The notes under the pieces were generated by a model. That model searched no databases. It was not told where the DNA came from and worked only from the letters and a program-made list of their open reading frames with translations. From assembly GCA_016748015.1 (NCBI GenBank), contig JAAOMT010000671.1, forward strand, positions 89,169 through 153,168: DNA of 64,000 nucleotides. Direction: 5' to 3'. Both the position numbers and the translations under genes were made by a program. This DNA is from Geosiphon pyriformis. Its lineage: Eukaryota; Glomeromycota; Glomeromycetes; Archaeosporales; Geosiphonaceae. Shown piece by piece: positions 1 through 10,582 of this stretch; positions within the stretch are counted from its first letter, which is position 1; each line of letters starts with the position of its first letter.

Positions 1-144
1 TTACATCGCAACAGTAAAAAGAAAGCCTTCAGTGTAACAGTGACATTATCACACAAATAGAATTGAGGAACTCACGAAAGACTGATTGCAATTAAAGCGG
101 GATATCAGCAATTAAATATAACAAGAAAACCATCCCGTAACACC

Positions 145-794
145 AGTAATCTGGCAGTAATGCCCTTCTGATAAGCTAGCCATTAATATATAATTCTTAT
201 ACCCTTTCTTTGGGGTCTTTTACCAGGCTATCCTTGATGTTAATAACTCAGCACTTAATCTTCAATCAATTAGTAACTCCAAAAGAAATAACAAAATAAA
301 ATAAAAGAAAAATAAAAGAAAATAAAAAAACAATTAAAAGCAATTACAAATTAGTATTCTATTAATAGCCATGATCAAGAGCTATTGTTCTAGTGTGGTT
401 AAGTATTACTTGCTATCAACATGTAGTGTTGATAGTAAAGAGTGAATTAAGATAACAAATAGTTATTTATTGATATAAAAGGTTGTATTAGAACAAATTT
501 AAACTGGGAGGTCTGTCTTTTTTACTTCTAATACTATTGCTATATATACATAATTGAGATTTCTCAATTCCTCAATTCTTCACACCAGGAATCTTGGAAT
601 TCCTAAAATCCTGTAATTCTTTTTGAAAGAAATTTTGAAATTCTGGAATCCTGCGATTCCTTGTACAAAAATTCTGAAATTTTTGGAATCCTGCAATTCC
701 TCTTAAGAAAAATCCTGGAATTCTACATTTACTATGGCTACTTCTAATTGGCTAATTTATATCCTAATTTATTTTTTATATTCTATAAGTAACA
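145..794 (-). repeat. LTR fragment, family B (minus orientation)
   Basis: The right end is the family-B LTR start in reverse (reads TGTTACTTATAG on the minus strand from 794). The body matches the LTR at 27,410-28,258 block by block: the GGAATTCC-type repeats at about 550-725, the conserved 'caagagctattgtt' segment near 375, and the segment around 170-290. The last ~200 bp of the LTR are missing, so it is truncated near 145. It sits inside a LINE ORF1 fragment that resumes at 795. Bases 1-144 show nothing I can assign. Confidence 0.75.
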
Positions 795-1318
795 ATATGC
801 TAAATAATGCTATGAAGATTTTATCTAAGATCTTATTAGAAACCACAAATGGATTTGGTGTAACAATAGCAGAGGCAAGTGACTGCTCCCACTTTTCTAA
901 ACTTTTGGTCTTTTTGACTATTTTTTTTGAAAAGATAGTGCTAGTAGCACCAGATGTAGAAGCTATAGAAGGGAAGACCAGTTTGTTAACTGGTCTATTA
1001 TTAAACACTTTTGGACTTTTAGTAGAGGTAAAGGCAATACTGGGACTAATCCAAATGTGTCTCTTTAAGGGAACTTTGACTGGTAAGAAACCAGCCAAAA
1101 ATGAGAAAGTTGTTTTAGTGATCACCAAAGACAGCTTATCACAATTACTGAGTAAAAAAAAGACTTCTAAAACGTTTTGCCTAGTTGCTTCTACAACAGA
1201 GAGAGCTTTTCTGGTTGAAATTTTATTAGATATCTTAAGACAAATATCAAGTGCAGCCTTTTTACTCTTTGTTCTGATCGTGGTTATAAAATTAAGAAGA
1301 CAAAGAGTTTTTTTATTA
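795..1318 (-). pseudogene. LINE ORF1 (nucleic-acid-binding protein) fragment
   Basis: On the minus strand this encodes a Ser/Thr/Lys-rich segment (e.g. 'SPKVFNNRPVNKLVF', 'EKWEQSLASAIVTPNPF') that I associate from memory with the N-terminal part of LINE ORF1 proteins in arbuscular mycorrhizal fungi. Upstream codons (1129-1318) continue the same style of protein. The ORF is cut at 795 by a family-B LTR, and the residues beyond that point are LTR-derived. The plus-strand ORF over the same bases is a shadow. Assignment to the LINE family rests on remembered similarity, not an alignment. Confidence 0.5.
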
Positions 1319-1321
1319 TAG

Positions 1322-4320
1322 TTTTTTACTATAGTCTAATAAGTTGTAATTAATAAACATAATTTGATTATATTTAAACAAAATTAAAACAATCTTTTTT
1401 AAAACATATTTATAAGAATTTTTAATAATTACAGCATAATTTAAACAAATATTCTGTTTTTTAAGATTGTTATTAAGTTAGATCTTGTTTTTACTAATCA
1501 ATAAAACTAATCTTATACTATTTTTTAAAGTAAATATAAATTAAATAATTTTTCAAATTTTAAAAAGATAATAGCTCTTTTAAAATCATTAATTTTTTTT
1601 TAATAATCTGTATTTAGTTATGATTAATTTGCTTTTAATTGTTAAAAAATTAATATTTAAAACAAAATTTTTTTTAATAATCACTTTAACTAAAATCTTT
1701 ACAATCTTAAAATCAATTTATTTTTGACTAAAAATATCTTGATTAAAAAAAAAACATGCTTTTATTATTAGTGTCAAATTTACAAAAGCTAAAAAAAAAA
1801 CTACTGTTTTATTAATATTAAACTATTTTGTTTTGAAAATATTAATATAAAAATCCAAAAGCTTTTTCTTTTATTGTTAATATTATAATTAATATCTTAA
1901 GCTGCTAAGTTTTTTTCTGTATTATTAGAAGTTGTTATATATTATTAAATTGACTTATATTATATAAGAGTATTTTGAACTTTAAATTTGTTTTATTATT
2001 TAAGTATTTTATTTTATTAATAATCATTTTAAGTTTTTGTACCAAATTATTATTAATAAAACCTAAAATAATGTTTTTAGCTAACTTTTTTTTAAACATA
2101 ATACTATTAATAGTAATTGTCAAAGCAATAACAAAAAGATTTATTCTTGTAAAATTATAAAATAAAATAATAAAAAAAACAAAATAAAAACTTTTTTTCA
2201 AAATTGGTTTTTTGGAAAATTTTGAATAAATAGAAAAAAAAGTTATTTAATATTTATAAATATTTATATTAGAAGCTTTAACAATATTAAATATAAAAAA
2301 AAAGTAATTTTTGATTTAATATATAAATAAAATAATAATATAACAAGAATTTGCTTAATTTTTTGTCAATTAAAACTGTTTGTTAAATCACAAAACCAAT
2401 ATTAAAACACAAATAATTTATTTAGCTGTTTAATATTTAAAACTATTTGTTAACTTATTATTAATTCTATTAAGATATAAAAAATTTGTTCAGTTATCTA
2501 ATATTTAAGATTATTTATCAATTTAATAGGATAAAAAATTAGACATATTAGATAAAAGTATTTTTAATTATTTAATTTTTTATTCTAAAATTTTCAATTT
2601 AATTAACAATTGGCAAAAATATAATAAATAAAGCCAAAATTAACCAAAATTTTAATTTAATATAATAATCTAATATTTATTAATAGTATAATAGCTATAA
2701 TAATTAGTAAACTAAATAAAAAGTATAAAATTATAAAATACACAAAAGTAATAACAATAATAAAAAAGCTGTAATTAAAAGATTAATTAATAATATAAGT
2801 ATTAACTATATATTTATATTAAATATTATTAAATTATATTCTGATATTTACTTTATATAAAGACAAAAAACTCTTTATAAATAATAAAAATGTTTTATTT
2901 TACTGTTTATTGACAATATTAAAAAACAGTCTTTTTATTTCATTAATTTTATATTTATATTTATTATTATTTTTAGTTGATTTTATAATCTAATTGTCTT
3001 TGTAACCAATTTTACATTTTTTTCTTATTTATTTATGCTTATTATTTTGTGATATATTTGCCATATTAATACTTTTATTCTTTAATTATTATTGATATAA
3101 AGTTCAGTTAAATTTATTTAAGTAATTAAACAAGTTTCAAAGAAAATAGTTATCTAACAAATAATATTATCACTATATTTTCAAAACATTAATTAATAAC
3201 AGCATTCAAAATGTAACAATTAAACTAATTTTCCAAATTGGTATTATCAAGTTTGCTGCTCTTAATTTTTTTTACTTTGTGAAAGTAATTTTTAATTATT
3301 TACAACTTTAATAGCCTATTTAATAGCAACAAATCTATCAATAAATCAACACTTACAAAACATATAATGAAAAGAATATAATTGTTATTATGGTGCTTTT
3401 TAATATCATATTCTTTTCTGAAAGATGTTTTTTTAATTATTTCTCAAATAATTTTCAGATTGGTCTGCATGGCAAAAAACACAATCTGATAATTCTATTA
3501 TTATTTTTCTTGTAAACTTGTTAAAAATCCACTATTCATTTTGCCTGATTTACACTCCATCTCCCAACCCTTAGCAAGTTGTCAGTCAGGTCGAGAATCC
3601 TAGAAAAAAAGATACAAGAAATTAGAAATATTTCTTAGCTAGCATATCTCTGGTACATATCGAATATCCGATTTCCCATCCTACAGATCAGTGAGAAACC
3701 TTCAACACCAGGTAACTGAAAAAGTTACTTATTCCCCAGTGGGACCAGTGATAGATCAGCAAGAAATCTTGAACATCAGACAACCGAGAAGTCAAACACT
3801 GCTTTTGTGGCTCAGTGGAAAATCTTGAATGACAAAGAACCAAAAAAGTCCCCGTCACGCACTAATTTCTAACCAAAAGATTTTACTTGCCTTTTTATAG
3901 TTATCAAGTAGCAGACCTCCTTTTTTTTGCCTTGTTCACAGTTAGCAATAATTTCGAGGCATTTAGTATAACACTCTATCTTGAGGTCAAATTGTTATAT
4001 ACCACATTCATTTAGGAAGTCCAAAATGGTCCATTCCGCGGACTTGCGTTCAAAGTACTTGTGTGTTTTGTTTTAAATGCGTGTGTGCGAAACATACCTG
4101 GGGCCCACCCAAGTATCAGTCCGATGCAATTTTGTAACCATAGTTTTGCTCATAATACCCATCTTCCCTTAAGCCAGGGCAAAGAGGGGAAATCACTCCA
4201 GCTAAGGTAATTGTAATTGATAAGATTCGTTCTCAAATTATGTCCTTCATTTCTAAATTGAAGACAACTTTTTTATCAAACTGTATAGACCACATGTCCC
4301 AATTGTAGAAAACCTCTTCC
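1322..4320. other. AT-rich spacer without recognisable genes
   Basis: From about 1322 to 3480 the sequence is very AT-rich with long A and T runs, and the only ORFs are short low-complexity K/N/I/L/F strings (for example at 1935-2201). From about 3500 to 4300 the GC content rises toward that of the gene island, but I find no convincing coding exon on either strand. Confidence 0.6.
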
Positions 4321-4328
4321 GCGATGTT

Positions 4329-4808
4329 CTATATGTTTATTAAATCTTGGCACGCCGATTGATCCATTGAGAGGATAGATTCCTTATAACCAAGATGGCC
4401 ATGCGCCCTCATCCACCAAAGACGGTATACATGATTAACTAAATTTTCATGGTGGCCACGCGATTCACAGTTTACAATGGTTCCAGAAACGTAAATATTG
4501 TTCGTGTCAATGTGAAAAAGGTCATATAGGAAAGATTTTAAGATAGAATTATTCAGTGTTAGCTTATTATTTTTTATTTCAGTCGTTTCTATTTGATCTG
4601 TTTGCAAATACATATATATATATATAGAAAAAAACCAAGTGTGATGCCTCCAATGGTTTGAATGGCAATAATCTATTGCTAGTAAAGATAGCACCAAATT
4701 TAAGCCAAACTTTTTTTTCATTACTGGAAACCATATTAAAGCGAAAAAACCATTGTGGTTCGTCGTACAGAAACCGGATCAACAACGTGAATAACGGCCA
4801 TGTAAAAG
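4329..4808 (-). CDS. possible small spliced gene, unrecognised
   Basis: GC content here resembles the adjacent genes rather than the AT spacer. On the minus strand an ATG lies at about 4801 and the longest open stretch (4721-4329, 130 codons) ends in a fairly ordinary-looking peptide with segments such as 'NIYVSGTIVNCESRG' and 'VYRLWWMRAHGHLGYKES'. A TA dinucleotide repeat near 4616-4626 and a pyrimidine-rich stretch interrupt it, so an intron is likely. The two overlapping minus-strand ORFs in different frames could be two exons. I do not recognise a family and cannot fix the exon boundaries, so this may not be a gene. Confidence 0.2.
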
Positions 4809-5376
4809 TTCTCGCGATTTTCAGAATTGCGGCCTAAGTGTTCAAGAGTAGTATACGCCACAATATGTGCCGATCATTTTTGGTATTGAAACTCCCAAGC
4901 ATTTTCAAAAATGCCTCACGCTTCTTCCTCAACCGAAAATGTGAAACCAAACAGCAAGAAAGTTATAATAAATTCTGGAAATTGTTTTTATGAATCGCGG
5001 AAAATCAAAAGCGTCGGGACATCAATAACGGTCAAATCCAGTTTACCGATCCCGCGAAAAATTCCTCACTACTAAAAAGGAATCTTTTTTTGAAGTTTTA
5101 ATCAGAAAGCAAAAATTTGAGCCCCGGTTAATTGCTATTAAAATATTTTGCCAAAAGTAACAGTAGTTAGCGAAAAAAGACTAGAAAGAAAAGAGAGTGC
5201 GTTGTGCTGCTGATGTTGCTGCTCTTGAGGTCGTTGAAATTAGATTGGGACACTTCTATTTTGATTCGTTTGCATAAATAAAAGCTGCAAAGAACTTCAT
5301 CGACCTTTTAGAAGCCAATGTTGATGGTAAGGGTAAGCAACAGTAATAACACCTAGTGAGCTGATAGAGCCTGTTT

Positions 5377-6881
5377 TCAATAATATGGTCGACGAGGATT
5401 GTTCTAGGAAGGGCAAAACGTTAGTAGTGCACCACCAGCAAGCAAAAAAAAGCCCGTCCGCAAATAATATGGAGCCAATATTCAATATCGTGGTGGAAAA
5501 TTGCTTTTCAAATGATTTAAAAGAATCTTCTAATCTAAGCAAGATAGCAAATGCAACAAAAAAAGGGCAAAGCATTGCACGTACCAGAGGGTTTGGTCTA
5601 AACCTGTAAGCGAGCATCATCCTCTTTCGATAAATTTCAAACTCGTCATCATCTTCTTCTACACCATCAGGCTTAGTCTGACCTAAGCCAGCGTTTGTTG
5701 GCCTCGAGTCCGCTCTGAATTCGTCAAAATAAAGATTGAATTCATTTAATTGAGGATCAACGGAAAAATTAAAAATTAAAATTCCTACTTGTTTATTGGC
5801 GCTGCGATTCCATCACCAGATTTTCCTAATCCAGAACCAGCCTGCCATCCTTGTTTCATCAACATCTTAAATCCAATATTAGACTGGTCCAGTTTATTAC
5901 TGGCATAATCTTCATAATCTGGAGAAGCGTCTCCAGTTTTAACAGCTTTAACTTTGGACTCAAATTTATGTAACTCTTCCTTAGGCAAAAAGTCAGCAAT
6001 GTGGTGTGCACGCTTAGCCTCAGCCTGCGCCGTCAGCAATGCAGCTTGGTCTAATTAAGATTTGTGCATAGTCCCAACGTGTTCCACTATTCAATATATC
6101 AGTGAGGGAAGAGATGTGGAAATCAAATAAAATAGAATCGCTCACCGGCAGTCCGTTTCATTTCCTCTGCACGTTTTTTATGCTCCCAGGTTCCTCCGTC
6201 AGTTATTTCATCTTCTGGATACACCCATTTGGAACCAACACGAACCATACCAGGTTTATAAGTATCGGAAAATTTAATAAACTGACGTTTGTCTGCAGTG
6301 TATACTTGCGGTGATGCAGATCGAACTGAGGTCGCTGGGGTTGATAATGAGCGTATTGAAGACGCTGGTGATGAGGCAGAAGACGAAGACAAAGATGCAA
6401 AGCTTGCAGCTCCTATAGAAACTCCAAGCGTTGAAGACGTTTGGACCAGCGGTGTAGAAGTTAGAGGTGTCTTTGATGAAGTGCCTGCCTGGTCCCACCG
6501 ACTCCGTTTTCGCTTTTTTTTATCCCCTTCGGACGAATCATTTGATATAATACTTGGTTGTGATAAGGCTTTTGACCCAACCAATGGTTGTGAAACAGCG
6601 GTGCTTCCCAAAGCACCGGGGTTGTCTGAAATATGAGCCTCTGAATTTTGAAAATTTGATACTTCTAAATTTTGAACAATATCCTCGTATGAGTCTGTTC
6701 CAAGTTGAACAGGCTGAGGTGGTCTCACTACTGAAAAATTGATTTTCGGATTGCTTATCAAATTTCCCGCAACTTTTGCTTCAGTTTTCTTGTTATTTTC
6801 GTTCTTTTCAGAGGTAGTAACACTGTAAGAATTAGATGCCACCTGGGAAATTCTGTCGTCTGAAGTAGTGTCAGTGCTCAT
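5377..6881 (-). CDS. SUGP1-like G-patch splicing factor
   Basis: A predicted 384-residue nuclear pre-mRNA splicing factor in four exons: 6881-6146, 6050-5789, 5714-5585 and 5403-5377. All junctions are GT-AG with consistent phase, and the last exon is only 27 nt, preceded by a TACTAAC branch point (5426-5420). The C-terminal half matches SUGP1 (SF4): '[11 protein letters not shown]', then a G-patch at about residues 303-349 ('[12 protein letters not shown]', '[11 protein letters not shown]') and the family's C-terminal '[14 protein letters not shown]' followed by 'NNPRRPYY'. The N-terminal half is Ser/Thr-rich and disordered, with a basic '[10 protein letters not shown]' at 121-130 resembling a U2AF-ligand motif. 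The SURP domains of animal SUGP1 are absent, making it much shorter than human SUGP1. In animals this protein couples branch-point recognition factors to a DEAH helicase through the G-patch; that role is inferred here. Confidence 0.88.
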
Positions 6882-7069
6882 CTTGTAACCCGTTACTTCC
6901 TCATGCCAGGGTTTCCAGAAGTCTCCTGTTCAACAAATTCCAGTTTCTTCAACGTTTGCTGATCTTATATATATAGATTTTATATTAATCTTGTAGATTC
7001 CTAATACTTAATCAGATATTAGCATAAATAACATGAGGCATGCTGCAACAAAACCAGAAAGTAAACTTG

Positions 7070-7077
7070 TGACGTCA
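7070..7077. promoter_or_regulatory. CRE-type palindrome TGACGTCA
   Basis: A perfect 8-bp ATF/CREB (bZIP) consensus palindrome lies about 190 bp upstream of the SUGP1-like start codon at 6881, in a locally GC-richer stretch. It could serve the SUGP1-like gene or something transcribed rightward. The site is seen; its use is inferred. Confidence 0.4.
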
Positions 7078-7207
7078 CAAAATCTTGCGTTTCAATCTTT
7101 CCCAACCCTGTCTCCTGTCACCTTTCGCGTCGTCGTTCATCATGCCTGTCTGTGAGTACCTGCGTGTCCTGTAAGATTTACTCTTTTTATTCGTGTGCTC
7201 GCTGTAC

Positions 7208-7585
7208 TCAAACTTTGAACATGTGGGCCGTTATATGTAGATCCTTCTGCCGGCCGGAGCGCTTTCCTTTAAGCTCCCATTTGAGATTTTGCGACCTTTT
7301 TACGTCTTTAACGATTGCGATGGCCTTGCCTTTATTGGTCCGTTTTCCTTTCCCTTTTTTATCTGTTGCCGGCCTGTTTTCATGATTTCTTTTTTTCAAA
7401 AAAAACCTTCTGCCGAACGTTTGGGTGCATAGAGTAGATATGACATCGGTTGATGGACAATGTGATTTTATTTGTTTCATTTGATACACATTTATCCACT
7501 GGATATCCGAGCGTACTGGAAACATGACCCAATTAACTAGAGATGCGTCACAAAATTCCCAGAAGCTACGAAATACCAATCTCAT
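7208..7585 (-). CDS. possible small lysine-rich protein, unrecognised
   Basis: An open minus-strand frame ends in a basic tail ('KKGKGKRTNKGKAIAIVKDV', 'KWELKGKRSGRQK') with GC content like the neighbouring genes and unlike the AT spacers. The N-terminal half (before about 7400) looks non-coding in style, so a real gene would probably start in another exon. It lies between the SUGP1-like promoter and the AAMP gene. I recognise no family. A plus-strand alternative starting at 7142 (Met-Pro-Val followed by a GTGAGT donor) could not be extended. Confidence 0.22.
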   Translation of the reverse strand: MRLVFRSFWEFCDASLVNWVMFPVRSDIQWINVYQMKQIKSHCPSTDVISTLCTQTFGRRFFLKKRNHENRPATDKKGKGKRTNKGKAIAIVKDVKRSQNLKWELKGKRSGRQKDLHITAHMFKV

Positions 7586-7599
7586 AATTTACTTGGAGA

Positions 7600-8144
7600 T
7601 GAACTGAAGATTCATGATAATTTACTAAGACAGTTAACATGAGGTCCCTATTTAAGATTAATTTCTTTTATTCGGTTGCAATCTCAAACCTTCCTGGCAT
7701 CATCAACTCATCCACCCTGCGACTGCTGGTCGAGCAATTTTGTCGTACAAGGCAATCTGATGGGAGAGAACGTCTTAGTGGTGCCCATGATTCGGGCAAT
7801 TGACACCCCACTACAATGCTCTATTTGATAATCGTACGAAGCAGGTAGTCTGATGAAGGATCTGGAACTGTGGATTCTTCACAATGATATATGTAAAAGA
7901 TGAATTCAAAGATATCACTTGTAAAAAACCAACACATGGTGACTAAATGAACCAGCCAACCTCGGTATTACATCATGTTCATTTTTAAAGGTTTTCAGCC
8001 AGTGAATATCTCATTTATAAAAATTTCTTATTAGAGTCTGAAATTAAAATAACTCATCCAGAAGCTCATGATTGCAACCTTTCAAGAGAGTATTCTAATA
8101 ATTTGTAAGGCACATGCCAATTCATATTTTATGAAAATTTGTAC
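7600..8144. other. intergenic stretch
   Basis: No supported coding exon on either strand. It includes the presumed 3' untranslated region of the AAMP-like gene, whose stop codon is at 8147-8145. Confidence 0.5.
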
Positions 8145-10094
8145 TCAAGCTTGAAATACAAGACAGACATTATCGTCACCCCCCGAAACAGTGGTTTGGC
8201 CATCACTAAAATCATCAAAAACCCGTAAAATCAATCAACTTTTTTGATACGAATCGAAAGAGAAGAAAATTACCCTGTAATTGCAAAATCCAAAATGGAG
8301 TCCTGATGTCCATAATATGATCTTTCGCAAGCTCCAGTTCTTGCGTCCCATACACGAATAGTACGGTCACCCGAGCATGTGGTAATAAGAGGTGTGGTAG
8401 CATGCCATTTTAATTTTATTATTGCATCATTGTGATTACATGTTTGGCGTAATCGCATTGTGGTCACATCCCAAATATTGAGTGAGTTATCTACCGAACC
8501 CGTTGCTGCCAAGGGAAGTCTTTTGGCGCGTCCAAATTTGAAGAATTAGATTTAGAAATAAAAGTCCATAATTATTAAAAAGGAGTTTACGTACAAGTTG
8601 GAAAATCCCACAGTCTCTACTGATTCTGTGTGATTTTCGAACGATCCAAGAATCTGCAGTGTTTCAGTTACATTATCATTTAAAATCATAAAAGTGTGAT
8701 CTTAAATTAACACGGTAAGCTTAGAAACTACTCACTGTTCCATTGTTAATATTGATTAATCGAGCAGAGTTATCGGTTGATCCGGTAATTACCAATGAAC
8801 TATCCTGATTGATTGCGAGTGAGGTTATCCCTCCGCTGTGAAATCGCGCGTCATCCCCTAATGTTATTCGAAAATGATTTCCTTTTTTAATTATATGCAA
8901 CGAAACAATTGATTATTAAATTAACTGTAATACCAGATATTCTTATTAATGCCCCTGCAGTTTTGGGGTCCCATACAATTAAAGATGAATCATTGGATCC
9001 CGTCACGATTTTTTTGCCATCAGGTGTAAATTGACCAGCTGTTACTGAAGCAGAGTGTCCGGCAAACACATTCATAACATTTCCCTTAGGAACTTTTTAT
9101 AAAGATAAAAGGGCACATTAAATGTGAAATTCGATTTTTTTTTACTTTTAAATCGACATACTTTGCCACATCCAGATTGTAGAATCATTTGATCCAGCTA
9201 TGAGAAGGTTTCCTTTAGGATGCCAGTTCAGCCACTTTAAGGGAAATTTACAATTCAAATTTCTAGATCTTGAGAGATTGAAGACATGAAGACAGAATTA
9301 CTTACCATTACTTCATCCGGACCTTCTAATGATTTGATCAATTCTCCAGTATCAACTTTCCAGACGCGTACTTGACCATCCATTCCACCACTGGCAACAT
9401 AACGTCCATCATTGCTAAACAAAACAGATGTTACCGAGTCAGTGTGTCCTATTTTTGAATTTAAAAATAAAATAAAAATAAAATACAAATGTAACGATGT
9501 AGAAATTGTATAAAATAATACCAGATAAGGTATATAATTGTTCGCCGGTATCAGCTCGCCATAAATAACTTTTATCATCTCCACCACCAGATGCAATGAG
9601 ATGTTGATCGATCGGATGAATATCGAGAGAATATACGGAATCTAGTTCAAGAACGAAAATCTTTTGTTATTTAGAAAAAATTAAACTTCCCAATTTCCCA
9701 ATATGTTTACTTTGGTGGGCAAAAAATCCTTGAATCGAATCATCAATCAATTCTACTATATTTTGTTCTTCCCCTTGCTCCCTTTCATCATCATTTTCTG
9801 AGACTTTAATTGAAAATTTCCATTTAGATTCGCTTCTGTAAATGGGCAAAAAAAAATTGCTATATCAACCGTTAACAGGATCTTCATCTTCCTCGTCGTC
9901 CATTGGGATCGAAGCATTAGAATCCTGGCTGTCAAAGATTAGCTGTTCCTCTGAAATTTCATCTTGTTCAAGAAATTCAGCTTCTTCAGCTTTATTGTAA
10001 ATATCCTTCGAAAAAATTGATCACAAATTTTAAAAAATCAACTCAAATATTATCCCGCAATTTAGAGCAAAAATCCCTTTACATGATGCGACAT
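8145..10094 (-). CDS. AAMP/Sqt1-type WD40 protein (ribosome assembly chaperone)
   Basis: WD40 beta-propeller protein of about 418 residues, close to human AAMP and yeast Sqt1. Sqt1 chaperones ribosomal protein uL16 (Rpl10) for the 60S subunit. Exons I can place: 10094-10083, 10005-9870, about 9835-9711, 9641-9522, 9448-9306, 9234-9162, 9092-8934, 8857-8736, 8653-8595, 8519-8274 and 8205-8145. Introns are GT-AG and mostly 50-100 bp. The N-terminus is acidic ('MDDEEDEDPVN'), as in Sqt1/AAMP. Blades include 'GHTDSVTSVLFSNDGRYVAS', 'WLNWHPKGNLLIAGSND' and 'GHSASVTAGQFTPDGKKIV'; the last blade has 'WDARTGACERSYYGHQDSI'. Oddity: exons 2 and 3 do not join in phase (exon 2 ends in phase 1, exon 3 needs phase 2), so that junction is unresolved or the sequence carries a one-base error. 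Confidence 0.87.
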
Positions 10095-10157
10095 TTTGAC
10101 GAATTGATGTAACACTTATTTCCAAGAAATTCTGAAATCACATATAATGGCCCAACG

Positions 10158-10445
10158 TTATAATTTCGCTTTCCTGAAGTTAGGATTTTCAGTGGCTAAT
10201 TTATAAGCAAATCCTCCTTGTGATTTATAATCTATGAAAGCTCTATTGCTTACATCATCACGTTCCAAAATGATGTGATTGAGTTTATAATTCAAGTGAT
10301 CATTGACTATATTGACAGCAGACTCGAACATCCGTCTTTCCCTTCGAAAAACCGGCCAATATTTTATTGGATAGTTCAGAGTTACGAAAAAAAAACCAGA
10401 TCTCTTCGACGGGAAATTTAAATTTTTCATAATTGTCATTTCCAT
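10158..10445 (-). CDS. small hypothetical protein
   Basis: An open frame of about 95 codons, starting at an ATG at 10445, lies between the FIP1 stop (10583) and the AAMP start (10094) on the same strand. Its C-terminal half reads like a folded protein ('NIVNDHLNYKLNHIILERDD', 'AFIDYKSQGGFAYKLATENP'), while the first 30 codons are less convincing. A second minus-strand frame over 10440-10300 ('NDNYEKFKFPVEEIWFFF') is also open, so a short intron joining the two frames is possible (candidate donor near 10387, acceptor near 10345). I do not recognise the family. The tight spacing suggests either a compact independent gene or an unannotated 3' exon of the neighbour. Confidence 0.4.
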   Translation of the reverse strand: MEMTIMKNLNFPSKRSGFFFVTLNYPIKYWPVFRRERRMFESAVNIVNDHLNYKLNHIILERDDVSNRAFIDYKSQGGFAYKLATENPNFRKAKL

Positions 10446-10582
10446 ATTCAATCGTGCAGCGAAAAATGATAAAATAACCTTGGAGATAGGATTGGTGACA
10501 AAACAGTTATCAGGGGAATAATAAAATTACAGATAATATTTTTTGCCCATAATTATGGTAAGAGGTAATATGTTAGAATCTT

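Noticed and set aside
734-1321. Plus-strand ORF of 195 codons
   Set aside because: The opposite strand carries a recognisable LINE ORF1 fragment, and the plus ORF begins inside an LTR.
4616-4626. TA microsatellite as an origin or promoter
   Set aside because: A short TA run is expected by chance in such AT-rich DNA; no supporting context.
5385-5609. Plus-strand ORF opposite the end of the SUGP1-like gene
   Set aside because: It lies over the last intron and exons of a well-supported minus-strand gene.
6289-6742. Plus-strand ORFs opposite the first SUGP1-like exon
   Set aside because: Shadows of the minus-strand coding exon; the frame composition fits the minus gene.
7142-7160. Start of a plus-strand gene (ATG CCT GTC followed by a GTGAGT donor)
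   Set aside because: No plausible second exon found downstream on the plus strand before the AAMP gene.
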